Positions 7,270 to 14,259 of a stretch of DNA of 64,000 nucleotides are shown in pieces. Numbering within the stretch: the stretch's first letter is position 1; every line of letters starts with the position of its first letter. The translations under genes and the position numbers were made by a program. The stretch is from Bradyrhizobium canariense (GTDB lineage Bacteria; Pseudomonadota; Alphaproteobacteria; Rhizobiales; Xanthobacteraceae): contig NZ_JAFCKJ010000003.1 in the NCBI RefSeq assembly GCF_018130465.1, forward strand, positions 372,001 through 436,000, read 5' to 3'. Under the pieces are notes generated by a model. It had not been told where the DNA came from. It worked only from the letters and a program-made list of their open reading frames with translations, and did not search any database.

Positions 7270-7722
7270 ATGCGATACCTCCACACCATGCTGCGCGTGC
7301 GCAATCTCGATGTCGCGCTGAAGTTTTACCAGGATGCGCTGGGCTTGACGGAGGTGCGGCGGATCGAGAACGACAAGGGGCGTTTCACGCTGGTGTTCCT
7401 GTGCTCGTCGGACGATCTCGAGGCGCTGAAGAAGCAGCCGCAGTCGCGCGGCGCGCCGCTGGTCGAGCTCACCTGGAATTGGGACGAGGAAAAGTATGGC
7501 GAGGACCGTTTCTTCGGCCATCTCGCCTATGAGGTCGACGACATCTACGCCACCTGCGAGAAGCTGCAGAAGGCGGGCGTCACGATCAACCGTCCGCCGC
7601 GCGACGGCAACATGGCCTTCGTCCGCTCGCCGGATTTGCACTCGATCGAGATCCTGCAGAAGGGCGAGCCGAAGGCACCGCAGGAGCCGTGGTCGTCGAT
7701 GCCCAACACCGGCCATTGGTAG
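7270..7722 (+). CDS. gloA: Lactoylglutathione lyase (glyoxalase I)
   Basis: 150 residues, a single glyoxalase/VOC chain forming a homodimer. It isomerises the methylglyoxal-glutathione hemithioacetal to S-lactoylglutathione in the cytosol. All four metal ligands known from the Escherichia coli Ni-enzyme are recognisable: His5 (MRYLHTMLRV), Glu66 (VELTWNW), His84 (FFGHLAYEV) and Glu127 (HSIEIL). ATG 7270 follows AAAGGGAGC; an upstream in-frame extension is proline-rich and non-homologous. It stands alone, with a stress-type promoter just downstream serving the next small gene. Confidence 0.93.
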   Translation: MRYLHTMLRVRNLDVALKFYQDALGLTEVRRIENDKGRFTLVFLCSSDDLEALKKQPQSRGAPLVELTWNWDEEKYGEDRFFGHLAYEVDDIYATCEKLQKAGVTINRPPRDGNMAFVRSPDLHSIEILQKGEPKAPQEPWSSMPNTGHW

Positions 7723-7734
7723 GGTCTTCCCACA

Positions 7735-7759
7735 GGAACCAGCTCCCGTCCCGGACGTT
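7735..7759 (+). promoter_or_regulatory. EcfG-type (general stress response) promoter
   Basis: GGAAC (7735-7739), a 16-base spacer, and CGTT (7756-7759) match the consensus used by the alphaproteobacterial EcfG sigma factor under PhyR-NepR control. The predicted start of transcription is near 7766, about 27 bases before the ATG of the 26-residue gene. Confidence 0.65.
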
Positions 7760-7792
7760 CTCTCTTCGACAATGCAAATGGAGGAGGACGCG

Positions 7793-7873
7793 ATGGGACG
7801 CGGTATTTTGTTGTGGATGCTGGGTGTGCCGATTCCGGTGATCATTCTGTTGTGGCTGTTCTTCGGCCGCTGA
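7793..7873 (+). CDS. Single-span membrane peptide, 26 aa
   Basis: A 26-residue peptide: MGRG followed by an almost uninterrupted hydrophobic segment (LLWMLGVPIPVIILLWLFF) with a central PIP kink, ending GR. ATG 7793 is preceded by an excellent GGAGGAGGACGCG, and a strong terminator follows at 7902. The EcfG-type promoter immediately upstream makes it a likely member of the general stress regulon. Its role is unknown. Being shorter than usual annotation cut-offs, it is easily missed. Confidence 0.7.
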   Translation: MGRGILLWMLGVPIPVIILLWLFFGR

Positions 7874-7901
7874 TCGCCTGACCAGGCTTTGCCTTGCAAT
7901 G

Positions 7902-7929
7902 AAAGCTCCGCCTCGGGCGGAGCTTTTTG
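7902..7929 (+). terminator. Rho-independent terminator
   Basis: AAAGCTCCGCC, loop TCGG, GCGGAGCTTTTT, 28 bases after the stop codon of the 26-residue peptide. Confidence 0.9.
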
Positions 7930-8032
7930 CATGCGGACCTTTTTGCATAAGAGGATCGGCGCAATCGCGCGTCGCTCGCCGCAGTGAATTCCGCTATCAC
8001 CCGCGCCGAAAGAAACGCCGCGGGAGGATGAT

Positions 8033-8671
8033 GTGCCGGACCAAAACCTGACGATCTGGGGCCGCGCCAATTCGGTCAACGTGCAGAAAGTGCTGTGGTG
8101 CCTCGCCGAGCTCGGCCTGGCTTACGAGCGCATCGACGCCGGCATGGCTTTTGGCAAGACCCGCGAGACCGACTATCTCGCGATGAACCCCAATGCGCGG
8201 ATCCCGACGCTGGTCGAGGGCGACTTCGTGCTGTGGGAGTCAAATTCGATCATGCGCTATCTCTGCCTCGCGCACGGCCGCGGCACGCCGATCTATCCCG
8301 AGGCGCCGAAGCTGCGCACGAGCGTCGACCGCTGGCTCGACTGGACTCTGTCGATGGTGCAGCCGGTCGACCGTCCGGTGTTCTGGGGCATCGTGCGCAC
8401 GGCGCCCGCCGAGCGCGACATGATCCAGGTGCAGCGTGATGCCGACGCCGCCGCCGAGGTCTGGGCCATCGCCGACCGCCTGCTCTCATCGCGCCGGTTC
8501 ATGGACGGCGATGCGTTCACCCTCGCCGACATCGCGATCGGCGCCTATGCGCGGCGCTGGCTCGGCGTCGAGGGCATCGCCCGGCCCGCGCAGCCGCATC
8601 TGACGCGCTGGCTCGCCGAGCTCGGCAAACGGCCCGGATTTGCGCAACATGTGGCACCGCCGATGTCGTGA
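8033..8671 (+). CDS. Glutathione S-transferase family protein
   Basis: 212 residues with the two-domain GST fold. The N-terminal thioredoxin-like domain includes NARIPTLVEGDFVLWESNSI, holding the cis-proline and the E-S-N-S-I glutathione-binding turn. The C-terminal helical domain has the FTLADIAIGAY capping motif. It should conjugate or reduce electrophilic compounds with glutathione; the substrate cannot be told. GTG 8033 follows GGGAGGATGAT. It lies downstream of glyoxalase I, also glutathione-dependent, but is separated by a terminator and is not in the same transcript. Confidence 0.88.
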   Translation: MPDQNLTIWGRANSVNVQKVLWCLAELGLAYERIDAGMAFGKTRETDYLAMNPNARIPTLVEGDFVLWESNSIMRYLCLAHGRGTPIYPEAPKLRTSVDRWLDWTLSMVQPVDRPVFWGIVRTAPAERDMIQVQRDADAAAEVWAIADRLLSSRRFMDGDAFTLADIAIGAYARRWLGVEGIARPAQPHLTRWLAELGKRPGFAQHVAPPMS

Positions 8672-8742
8672 GCGGCGACGCGGCTTAAAGTCCGTTGCGA
8701 GCACGATGAATCGGCATTTTGCCGCGCGCCGCCGCGACTTGA

Positions 8743-8768
8743 CGGCTACTGTGCATGGGGTTGTTTTC
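8743..8768. repeat. Half copy of a palindromic repeat
   Basis: GGCTACTGTGCATGGGGTTG followed by TTTTC matches, in inverted orientation, one arm and loop of the perfect 41-base palindrome at 30168-30208. The second arm is missing here and is replaced by a T-rich stretch just downstream of the gene at 8780. Confidence 0.6.
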
Positions 8769-8779
8769 GCGTTTTTTTG

Positions 8780-8947
8780 TTAAGACCAGCCGCGTTCGAA
8801 CAAAATCACGCAGACGATGAGCACGAGCGTCACTGCCGCGGTGGCGAGCCGCGCGGTCCAGCTCAGGCCGCGGCCGACCCACCACAGCAGCGCGCAATAC
8901 ATCACGAACGGGACGATGATCTCGGGCCGCATGATATCCGTCGGCAT
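8780..8947 (-). CDS. Small membrane protein, 55 aa
   Basis: A 55-residue protein starting MPTDIMRPEIIVPFVMYC, with two hydrophobic segments (residues 9-23 and 32-49) separated by the short turn VGRGLSW. It ends in FERGWS. ATG 8947 follows TTGAGGCACC; an internal ATG six codons later is also possible. It overlaps nothing and is followed by a T-rich stretch and the half repeat. No family recognised. Confidence 0.55.
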   Translation of the reverse strand: MPTDIMRPEIIVPFVMYCALLWWVGRGLSWTARLATAAVTLVLIVCVILFERGWS

Positions 8948-8953
8948 GGTGCC

Positions 8954-9199
8954 TCAACGCCTGACCGTGGTCTCGACGCTGATCGAGCCGCCGATCTTGA
9001 CGCAGGTGCCGGTGCTCTCGACCATATGGAAGCCCCGGCCATAGGCGGCGCAGGAGCCCGCCTTCGCCGTCCCGCCGGTGCTCTTCAGCGGCAGGGCCTT
9101 GCCGGCCTGTGGGCGCTCCGCGTGCGGAAGACGCAAGTCCTCTGCCGCGGCCGCGGACATGGTCAGGAACGAGATCAGGATGAGGAGCGGCGCACGCAT
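8954..9199 (-). CDS. Secreted mini-protein resembling the N-terminus of Porin_2 porins
   Basis: 81 residues with a Sec signal peptide (MRAPLLILISFLTMSAAAA). The mature part contains SCAAYGRGFHMVESTGTCVK and then IGGSISVET. This reproduces the opening of rhizobial Porin_2 proteins, where C-x-x-YG-x-GF-x-x-x-x-GTxTCxKIGGxV-x-x-E precedes the barrel strands. Only this segment is present and the stop codon follows directly, so it cannot form a barrel alone. ATG 9199 was preferred because it starts the signal peptide. It lies six bases downstream of the small membrane gene's start and may be independently transcribed. Confidence 0.6.
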   Translation of the reverse strand: MRAPLLILISFLTMSAAAAEDLRLPHAERPQAGKALPLKSTGGTAKAGSCAAYGRGFHMVESTGTCVKIGGSISVETTVRR

Positions 9200-9269
9200 G
9201 CGGGCCGTTCTAGCCCGGACAGGCGCCACGCGCCATCGTGAGTCGCCTGGGGGTCGCTTCGCTCCTAGG

Positions 9270-9524
9270 TCAGATGAACTTGATGCCGGCCGATTTGCCG
9301 CGGCGCCAGACCACCTGGCAGCTCCGCCCGGTCCGCGCGTCGCGCGCGAACGCCATCCGGATCACGCCCGGGAGCTGGCTCGCATCCTCGTCCAGCGTGA
9401 TCTTCGCGCCGGAGCTCGATATGTCCTGGACCAGGCAATGCCGTGCCGCGAACCCGCCATCGAGCGTGATCCAGGCATGCTGCGACAGCGACTTGCGGGC
9501 CGCGCGCTTCTTGGGCTGTGGCAT
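9270..9524 (-). CDS. PilZ domain protein, 84 aa
   Basis: 84 residues consisting of one PilZ domain: a basic N-terminus (KKRAARKS) standing where R-x-x-x-R contacts cyclic-di-GMP, then CLVQDISSSGAKI corresponding to the D/N-x-S-x-x-G motif, and a beta core ending in GIKFI. PilZ proteins are cytosolic c-di-GMP receptors, though many rhizobial single-domain versions have unknown partners. ATG 9524 is preceded at ten bases by GGGAGA; an alternative ATG lies at 9542. Confidence 0.8.
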   Translation of the reverse strand: MPQPKKRAARKSLSQHAWITLDGGFAARHCLVQDISSSGAKITLDEDASQLPGVIRMAFARDARTGRSCQVVWRRGKSAGIKFI

Positions 9525-9749
9525 TGGCTCAAATTCTCCCATTCCAGCGCTAGCTCAGGGAACCTAAGAAACCGTTGAATTCGCCCCCGAATGATCCCGG
9601 GCTGGATGCTATCCACCGGTGCCAAAAGACCGTTCCCGAACGGCTTGCCCAGGGCGCCAAAGGCCATTATAGGTTCGCCCGCTGCAGCCGCCGGGCATGA
9701 CTCGGGCGGCCAGCGGCCGTGCCGCGAATAGCGGCGGGGCCCTGGGTTT

Positions 9750-9824
9750 GCTCCCTTCGTCTATCGGTTAGGACGCCACCCTTTCACGGTGGAGAGAGCG
9801 GTTCGATTCCGCTAGGGAGCGCCA
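9750..9824 (+). tRNA. tRNA-Glu (anticodon TTC)
   Basis: A full cloverleaf is visible. The acceptor stem is GCTCCCT/AGGGAGC, the anticodon stem is CCACC/GGTGG with loop CTTTCAC (anticodon TTC), and the T-loop is GGTTCGATTCC. CCA is encoded after the discriminator G. Confidence 0.95.
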
Positions 9825-9925
9825 TCATCCGGGCGATTGGATGACGCGGCGAAATCTGCCGCCCCGCGTGAACCTACCTGCCCCTCGGCTCCGACCAATG
9901 TCCTGTTGGAACCGGATGCAGGCCC

Positions 9926-10579
9926 ATGGCGCAGCGTAAATCTCCCTCGGACGACCAGGCCGGAATTGCCTCGCCGGCGCCGCCGCCATGGATGCACCGT
10001 ACGGCAGCTTACGTGCCGGAGCGGCGCGCCAGAATGCTGGAGCACATGGCGCGCGCCAGATCGCTTCCGCAGCGCCAGGCCACGGCTGCGCCGCAGCCGT
10101 CGCATATGGCCGGCACCAACATCTTCGCTGACGCCTACGGCTACGCCGTCCTGTTCGGCATCATCGCGCTGCTGTTTCAGTCGCGCATTCCTCTCTACCT
10201 CGGCGCATTCCTCTTCTTCACCGATGGCGAGCGCATCGAGCTCGCTCTTGGAAAGATCGGCATCCGTTTCGAGCCCGACACGATCGGGCCCGACATCATC
10301 AAGGGCTTCGCATCCCTGTTCGGATGGTTCGCGCTGCTGGCGTCGCTGAAAGCGTCAGTCCCCGAATGGTTCGCGGCATGGATGCTGCCGGACGCATCAT
10401 GGTCCTTCCTCGCCGGCGTCGCACTTCTGCTCGCCATCGTCGAGGCGTTCGCAACGCGCGCGATGCGGCATGCATTGCCGTGGTTCGGATTTGAGAGGAG
10501 ACCGAGCGGCCTGGCCTGCGCGACGATCAAGCTCGTCATGGCCATTGGCGCACTGGCTCTGCTGGTGCTGCTCGGATGA
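9926..10579 (+). CDS. Integral membrane protein of unknown function, 217 aa
   Basis: 217 residues. The first 65 are polar and proline/arginine-rich, probably cytosolic. Membrane segments follow at about 68-98 (YAVLFGIIALLFQSRIPLYL), 128-145, 155-176 and 197-216. ATG 9926 has no clear ribosome site. The start is uncertain, but the polar segment shows normal codon bias so I keep it. Family not recognised. It lies just downstream of tRNA-Glu and may be an independent unit. Confidence 0.65.
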   Translation: MAQRKSPSDDQAGIASPAPPPWMHRTAAYVPERRARMLEHMARARSLPQRQATAAPQPSHMAGTNIFADAYGYAVLFGIIALLFQSRIPLYLGAFLFFTDGERIELALGKIGIRFEPDTIGPDIIKGFASLFGWFALLASLKASVPEWFAAWMLPDASWSFLAGVALLLAIVEAFATRAMRHALPWFGFERRPSGLACATIKLVMAIGALALLVLLG

Positions 10580-10744
10580 CGCGATCGTGAGATCACGGGC
10601 CTCATAATCGCGGCGCTATGCCGCCCGCCCCGACCCACGCATTAACCGGAAATTTACCCCTGCTCGTGAGTGCCGGTATCATTTGCTTAGAATTTGATTG
10701 CTACCGTGGAATTACGGAAATACTCCGAAACACGATTGGCGCCC

Positions 10745-11371
10745 ATGTCCGTCGCAGAGTTCCTCAGGCAGCGTGCAGTGCAAGTCACCGTGAGCGGCAG
10801 CTACTCGCTGCCGCGCTGGTACGATTGCGAGGGCAAGCTCCGGACCTTCGCCTGCCGCACCAGCCGCGTCTCGCCGTTCCGCATGATGGTCGACGTGCCG
10901 GTGGTCGGAAAGGTCGGCGAGCGCGTGACCTCCTACTTCCAGGATTTTGGTGAATTCCAGTGCACCATCAGCGCGACGCTGAAATCGGGCTTCCTGATGG
11001 AGCTCGACATGACGCGGGCCCGGCGCGCCTGGATGTCGGAAAAGCTGACCTGGCTCGAGAAGAAGCAGAAGGACGCCAGCGTCCAGGAGCTGCGGAATGA
11101 CGCGCGCTTCGTTCCGCAGGTCGCGCACACCTTCCTGACGCTCGCCGACGGCAGCACCCACGCCTGCTTCATCATCGACGTCTCGACGGCCGGTGTCGCG
11201 ATATCCTGCGAATACGACCCGCCAATGGGAACCCCGCTTGCGGTCGGCGCCTGCGTCGGGCGCGTGATCCGCAAATTCGAGCACGGCTTTGCGGTCAAAT
11301 TCGCCGAAAAGCAGTCGCGGGACGACCTCGTCCGGCTGATCGTCCGTACGCCCATGCTGCAATCGGCCTGA
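10745..11371 (+). CDS. PilZ-like protein, probably two domains, 208 aa
   Basis: 208 residues. The C-terminal half has RNDARFVPQVAHTFLTLADG then FIIDVSTAGVAI, a degenerate PilZ pattern (D-x-S-x-x-G), and ends GFAVKFAEKQSRDDLVRL, the typical PilZ closing strand. The N-terminal half (residues 10-90) looks like a second, more diverged beta domain with KVGERVTSYF. The start ATG 10745 (MSVAEFLRQRAVQVTV) has no clear Shine-Dalgarno; GTG or TTG starts up to 51 bases upstream are possible. It may bind c-di-GMP, but arginine ligands are not obvious. Confidence 0.7.
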   Translation: MSVAEFLRQRAVQVTVSGSYSLPRWYDCEGKLRTFACRTSRVSPFRMMVDVPVVGKVGERVTSYFQDFGEFQCTISATLKSGFLMELDMTRARRAWMSEKLTWLEKKQKDASVQELRNDARFVPQVAHTFLTLADGSTHACFIIDVSTAGVAISCEYDPPMGTPLAVGACVGRVIRKFEHGFAVKFAEKQSRDDLVRLIVRTPMLQSA

Positions 11372-11475
11372 TCCTTTCGCCTCGCCGCCCTATCGCAGCC
11401 CCATTCCGGGATCAGCTTTTGGGGGTCCGCGCCTCGTGCCGGGCATCATCTGCAGACTTGCGATCGGGGGACCGA

Positions 11476-11733
11476 ATGGCAGTCGACAAGATTACAATCG
11501 ACAAGATCACCTGGGACAGGGTCGGCCGGGTCACCGAGCCCGGACGCTACATGTACACGTTCGGCTGGCTCACCATCACCGCCGGCGATCTCGATATCTG
11601 GAAGCAATACCCGCAGGCCGCGTTCACGCTGATGGCGGAACATTCCGAGCCGGACGCATCCATCGGCGAGGAATTCCATCTCGGCGCCTTCGACGTCGCG
11701 CCCGACGCACCGCCGCCGTTCACCACGCATTGA
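11476..11733 (+). CDS. Small hypothetical protein, 85 aa
   Basis: 85 residues starting MAVDKITIDKITWDRVGRVT, with an aromatic-rich middle (MYTFGWLTITAGDLDIWKQY) and an acidic, proline-rich tail. The first half looks like beta strands, with TIDKITWDRV duplicating the preceding DKITID. ATG 11476 follows GGGGGACCGA. No signal peptide. Family not recognised, though the WxTITAGDLxIW pattern looks conserved rather than random. Confidence 0.65.
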   Translation: MAVDKITIDKITWDRVGRVTEPGRYMYTFGWLTITAGDLDIWKQYPQAAFTLMAEHSEPDASIGEEFHLGAFDVAPDAPPPFTTH

Positions 11734-11852
11734 GACGGTCAAAGCGGGCCTGGGACCGGCAGCCGTCGCACACGGCGCAGGCCGCGGAAGCAACGCGTGG
11801 CGAAGGAACGCGTGACAGGAACAGATGGCATGGGCGTTGCTTTACCATTGCC

Positions 11853-12002
11853 ATGACTCACATCCCTGCCGTCGACCAGGCCTTCCTGCTGTTGCTCATC
11901 GTGCTCTGTCTTGGCACGTGCCTCATACGCGTCTTCTGGGAGCTGGAGCAGGTACGGACACGCCGGATCACGTCACCATCCCGCGCAACGAAGCGTGACT
12001 AG
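11853..12002 (+). CDS. Small single-span membrane protein, 49 aa
   Basis: 49 residues: a short polar start, a membrane segment at residues 10-28 (AFLLLLIVLCLGTCLIRVF) with two cysteines, and a basic cytosolic tail with repeated arginines. The ATG at 11853 has no strong ribosome site. The positive-inside tail and the lack of any competing frame support it, but it could be spurious. Confidence 0.4.
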   Translation: MTHIPAVDQAFLLLLIVLCLGTCLIRVFWELEQVRTRRITSPSRATKRD

Positions 12003-12331
12003 GCCGCCCCGCCAAGCCGTGCGTTGCCCGGACGGGGCAATCCCGGCTCTGGACTTGCCGCGGCGCCACGTGCATCGTGAATCGAAGAAACCTGCCCATT
12101 GCCTTGATCTAACACACCAATCGCGATCCAATGGCGGGCGCGCGGCCGCTGTCATGGATGACGAGCATGTCCTGCCATGGAATTGATTCCGCTCCCTATT
12201 CTACACCTCGGCGACTGTCCTGATGAACGCAGGCTGTCACGCTTGTTAAGAGACGCGACAGCAAGCGCATGACACAAGGTCGCATCGGTGAATGTAGATA
12301 AGCGGATCAAGGGAACCTATTTTCGGCGCCG
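12003..12331. other. Intergenic region without a recognisable gene
   Basis: About 330 bases between the small membrane protein and the PrsW-like gene. Only short, non-conserved-looking frames occur. The last part presumably holds the promoter of the PrsW-like gene; GGGAAC precedes its start but no matching minus-10 was found. Confidence 0.4.
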
Positions 12332-13372
12332 ATGTACCTGATTGAAGCGTTACCCACCGTCATCGGAACGGCCGCCATCGCCCCGGCGCTGCTGATGCTG
12401 TGGCTTGTCATTGCCGCCGAGGAACGCCCGGGACCGCCGGCCCAGGTCTGGACCGCGTTCCTGCTGGGCGCGGCCAGCATTTCGCTGCTGGGCCTCGCCC
12501 GCGCCCCTTTCGCCAAGATGGTCGCGGCCCCGGACAATCCCTGGGCGGCGCTGGCCATGCATTCGATCTTCGGCGTCGCGCTGCCGGAGGAAGCGGTCAA
12601 GGTGATCGCCATCGTGCTGGTGGCCTCGACCAAGCGGCGGACCTTCGCCAATCCAATGGACACCGTGGTCTATGGCGCCGCGGTCGGCCTCGGCTTCGCC
12701 GCCTACGAGAACCTCGCCTATCTCGTCCAGCACGCCGAGATGTGGCGCTCGCTGGCCGCCTTGCGCAGCGTGCTGACCGTCCCGTTCCACGGCGCGCTCG
12801 GCATCATCGCCGGCGCCTATCTGACCATCGCGCGCGCCGGCACGGCGCTGGGGGCGAACCGCCATCATCGCGACTGGGCCCGTCTCTCCAGCCGCCTGCT
12901 GATCTTCGCGGGCCCGCTCGCCCTGCATTCGGCCTTCGACTTCCCCCTGCTCACGCTCCAGCGCATGCCGGATCTCGACCCGACGCTGCGGATGTGGTTG
13001 GGCGGCGCGAGCCTGCTGATCGGCTTCAGCTCGATCGCCTTCGCCATCCGCCTGGTGCGGCGCGTCGCGCGCCATCATGCGCCCCGGACCGACGTCGCGC
13101 GGGAGCGCCTCAGCCAGCTCCGCCGGATGTGGGCGCTGCTGCTCGCGGGCGGCGGCGTCGGCTTTCTCGGTCTTGCCTTCGTGCTGACCTCGATCCATCA
13201 CTGGCTCATCAATCCCGAGCGCAATCTGACGCTGGCTCTGATCCCGATCGGCCTCGTCTCGATCCTGCTCGGCCTCGCACTTCTGATCGTCACAACCGCG
13301 ATCTATGTTCTTGGCCGCAACCGCATCCGCACCAGCGGCGAAGGTTTTTCGTCAGCGCACGGCGGCGGCTGA
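12332..13372 (+). CDS. PrsW-family intramembrane metalloprotease
   Basis: 346 residues with about eight membrane segments. The PrsW signature elements are all present: EEAVK with Glu86-Glu87, GFAAYEN with Glu126, PFHGALG with His153, and HSAFD in a later helix. PrsW in Bacillus cleaves an anti-sigma factor within the membrane; the substrate here is unknown. The related CPBP/Abi fold shares the E-E-x-x-K and H-x-x-x-D pattern. ATG 12332 lies close behind GGGAAC. The C-terminal third contains two extra membrane segments and a basic loop (HHAPRTDVARERLSQLRR). No sigma/anti-sigma pair is adjacent. Confidence 0.85.
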   Translation: MYLIEALPTVIGTAAIAPALLMLWLVIAAEERPGPPAQVWTAFLLGAASISLLGLARAPFAKMVAAPDNPWAALAMHSIFGVALPEEAVKVIAIVLVASTKRRTFANPMDTVVYGAAVGLGFAAYENLAYLVQHAEMWRSLAALRSVLTVPFHGALGIIAGAYLTIARAGTALGANRHHRDWARLSSRLLIFAGPLALHSAFDFPLLTLQRMPDLDPTLRMWLGGASLLIGFSSIAFAIRLVRRVARHHAPRTDVARERLSQLRRMWALLLAGGGVGFLGLAFVLTSIHHWLINPERNLTLALIPIGLVSILLGLALLIVTTAIYVLGRNRIRTSGEGFSSAHGGG

Positions 13373-13446
13373 ACCGCGGGATGGCAAGCGCGGTGTGCGC
13401 GTACTAGATTAGATTGAGCACACACCTCTCGATCCGGAGCCTGCCC

Positions 13447-14025
13447 ATGACATCGCCTGAGGATTTTTCCCGGCTGCAATCCGCCATGAGCCAGACGGTC
13501 AAGGCACATTGGAAGGCCTTCCTGTTCGAAGGTATCCTGCTCGTGGTGCTCGGCGTTGCCGCGCTGATCCTGCCGCCGCTGGCAAGCCTTGCGATTGCGA
13601 TCTTCCTCGGCTGGATGTTCCTGATCAGCGGCATCGGCGGATTGATCGCCACCTATTGGGCGCGCAGCACGCCGGGCTTCTGGTGGTCGCTGATCTCGGC
13701 CGCGCTCGCCGTGCTCGCCGGCATGCTGCTGCTGGCGCGGCCGATGCAGGCCGTGCTGACGCTGACCATCGTGCTCGGCGCCTATTTCCTCGCCGAGGGC
13801 ATCGCCACCATCATGTATGCGCTGGAGCACCGCCGCGAGCCGGGCGGCCGCTGGTCGTGGCTCCTGATCTCGGGCCTCGTCGACATCGCGATCTCGTTCA
13901 TGGTGATCACGGGATTGCCGAGCTCGGCGGAATGGGCGATCGGCATCCTCGTCGGCATCAACCTGCTGTTCGGCGGCGCCACGCTGATCGGCATGGCTCT
14001 GGCGGCACGCAAAAGCAACAGTTGA
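13447..14025 (+). CDS. HdeD-like (DUF308) membrane protein
   Basis: 192 residues with six membrane segments arranged as three tandem pairs. The repeated motif G-x-x-x-x-x-GxxAL-x-x-P and an internal ARP / LEHRREPGGRW loop are typical of the DUF308 family that includes HdeD of the E. coli acid-resistance island. It is likely an inner-membrane stress protein; biochemical function is not established for rhizobial members. ATG 13447 follows CGGAGCC. It is separated by about 70 bases from the DAHP-synthase leader promoter and is unlikely to be co-transcribed with it. Confidence 0.85.
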   Translation: MTSPEDFSRLQSAMSQTVKAHWKAFLFEGILLVVLGVAALILPPLASLAIAIFLGWMFLISGIGGLIATYWARSTPGFWWSLISAALAVLAGMLLLARPMQAVLTLTIVLGAYFLAEGIATIMYALEHRREPGGRWSWLLISGLVDIAISFMVITGLPSSAEWAIGILVGINLLFGGATLIGMALAARKSNS

Positions 14026-14056
14026 GGCGTCCCGTGGCCGTCACCTCTATTGGGGG

Positions 14057-14085
14057 GTGACAACCCGCCGATCGCGCGCTATATG
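14057..14085 (+). promoter_or_regulatory. Sigma-70 promoter of the DAHP synthase leader
   Basis: GTGACA (14057-14062), a 17-base spacer, and TATATG (14080-14085). Transcription would start at about 14091-14093, at or next to the ATG of the leader peptide, so the peptide message may be leaderless. Confidence 0.55.
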
Positions 14086-14092
14086 ACTGGCC

Positions 14093-14173
14093 ATGATCAC
14101 CCTCGTCACCAGCTATTTTTGGTACTTTAGCTACGACAGCTCGCTGGCGGCAGGAGGATCGCGCTCAATCTGA
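14093..14173 (+). CDS. Leader peptide of the DAHP synthase attenuator, 26 aa
   Basis: A 26-codon frame, MITLVTSYFWYFSYDSSLAA followed by GGSRSI and TGA. Codons 8-14 read Tyr-Phe-Trp-Tyr-Phe-Ser-Tyr: six aromatic codons in seven, covering all three products of the pathway that the downstream enzyme opens. There is no room for a ribosome site between the predicted transcription start and the ATG, as for the leaderless trpL peptide of Sinorhizobium meliloti. The peptide itself is not expected to have an enzymatic role; its translation is the sensor. Confidence 0.8.
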   Translation: MITLVTSYFWYFSYDSSLAAGGSRSI

Positions 14174-14197
14174 AATATTGAAGCAAACGTCCGAACA

Positions 14198-14223
14198 AGC
14201 CGCCAGACCTGGCGGCTTTTTTA
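14198..14223 (+). terminator. Attenuator terminator
   Basis: AGCCGCCA, loop GACC, TGGCGGCT, then TTTTTTATT. It lies 25 bases after the leader-peptide stop codon and 37 bases before the DAHP synthase start. Confidence 0.9.
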
Positions 14224-14259
14224 TTGGCCGGCAGGGTCTCAACATGACAGGAGCCCGCC

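Larger units (their letters stand above)
14093..14223 (+). promoter_or_regulatory. Transcription attenuator responding to Phe, Tyr and Trp
   Basis: Alternative pairings are visible. Segment 1 is CCAGC (14109-14113) inside the aromatic codons; segment 2 is GCTGG (14143-14147), extended as CTGGCGGC. Segment 3 is GCCGCCAG (14199-14206), complementary to segment 2, and segment 4 is CTGGCGGC (14209-14216). Ribosome stalling at the aromatic run would sequester segment 1, let 2 pair with 3, and prevent the 3:4 terminator. When aromatic tRNAs are charged, 3:4 forms and transcription stops before the DAHP synthase gene. Confidence 0.75.

Noticed and set aside
7252-8079. A 275-codon minus-strand frame
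   Set aside because: Antisense to glyoxalase I and crosses a strong terminator; not plausible.
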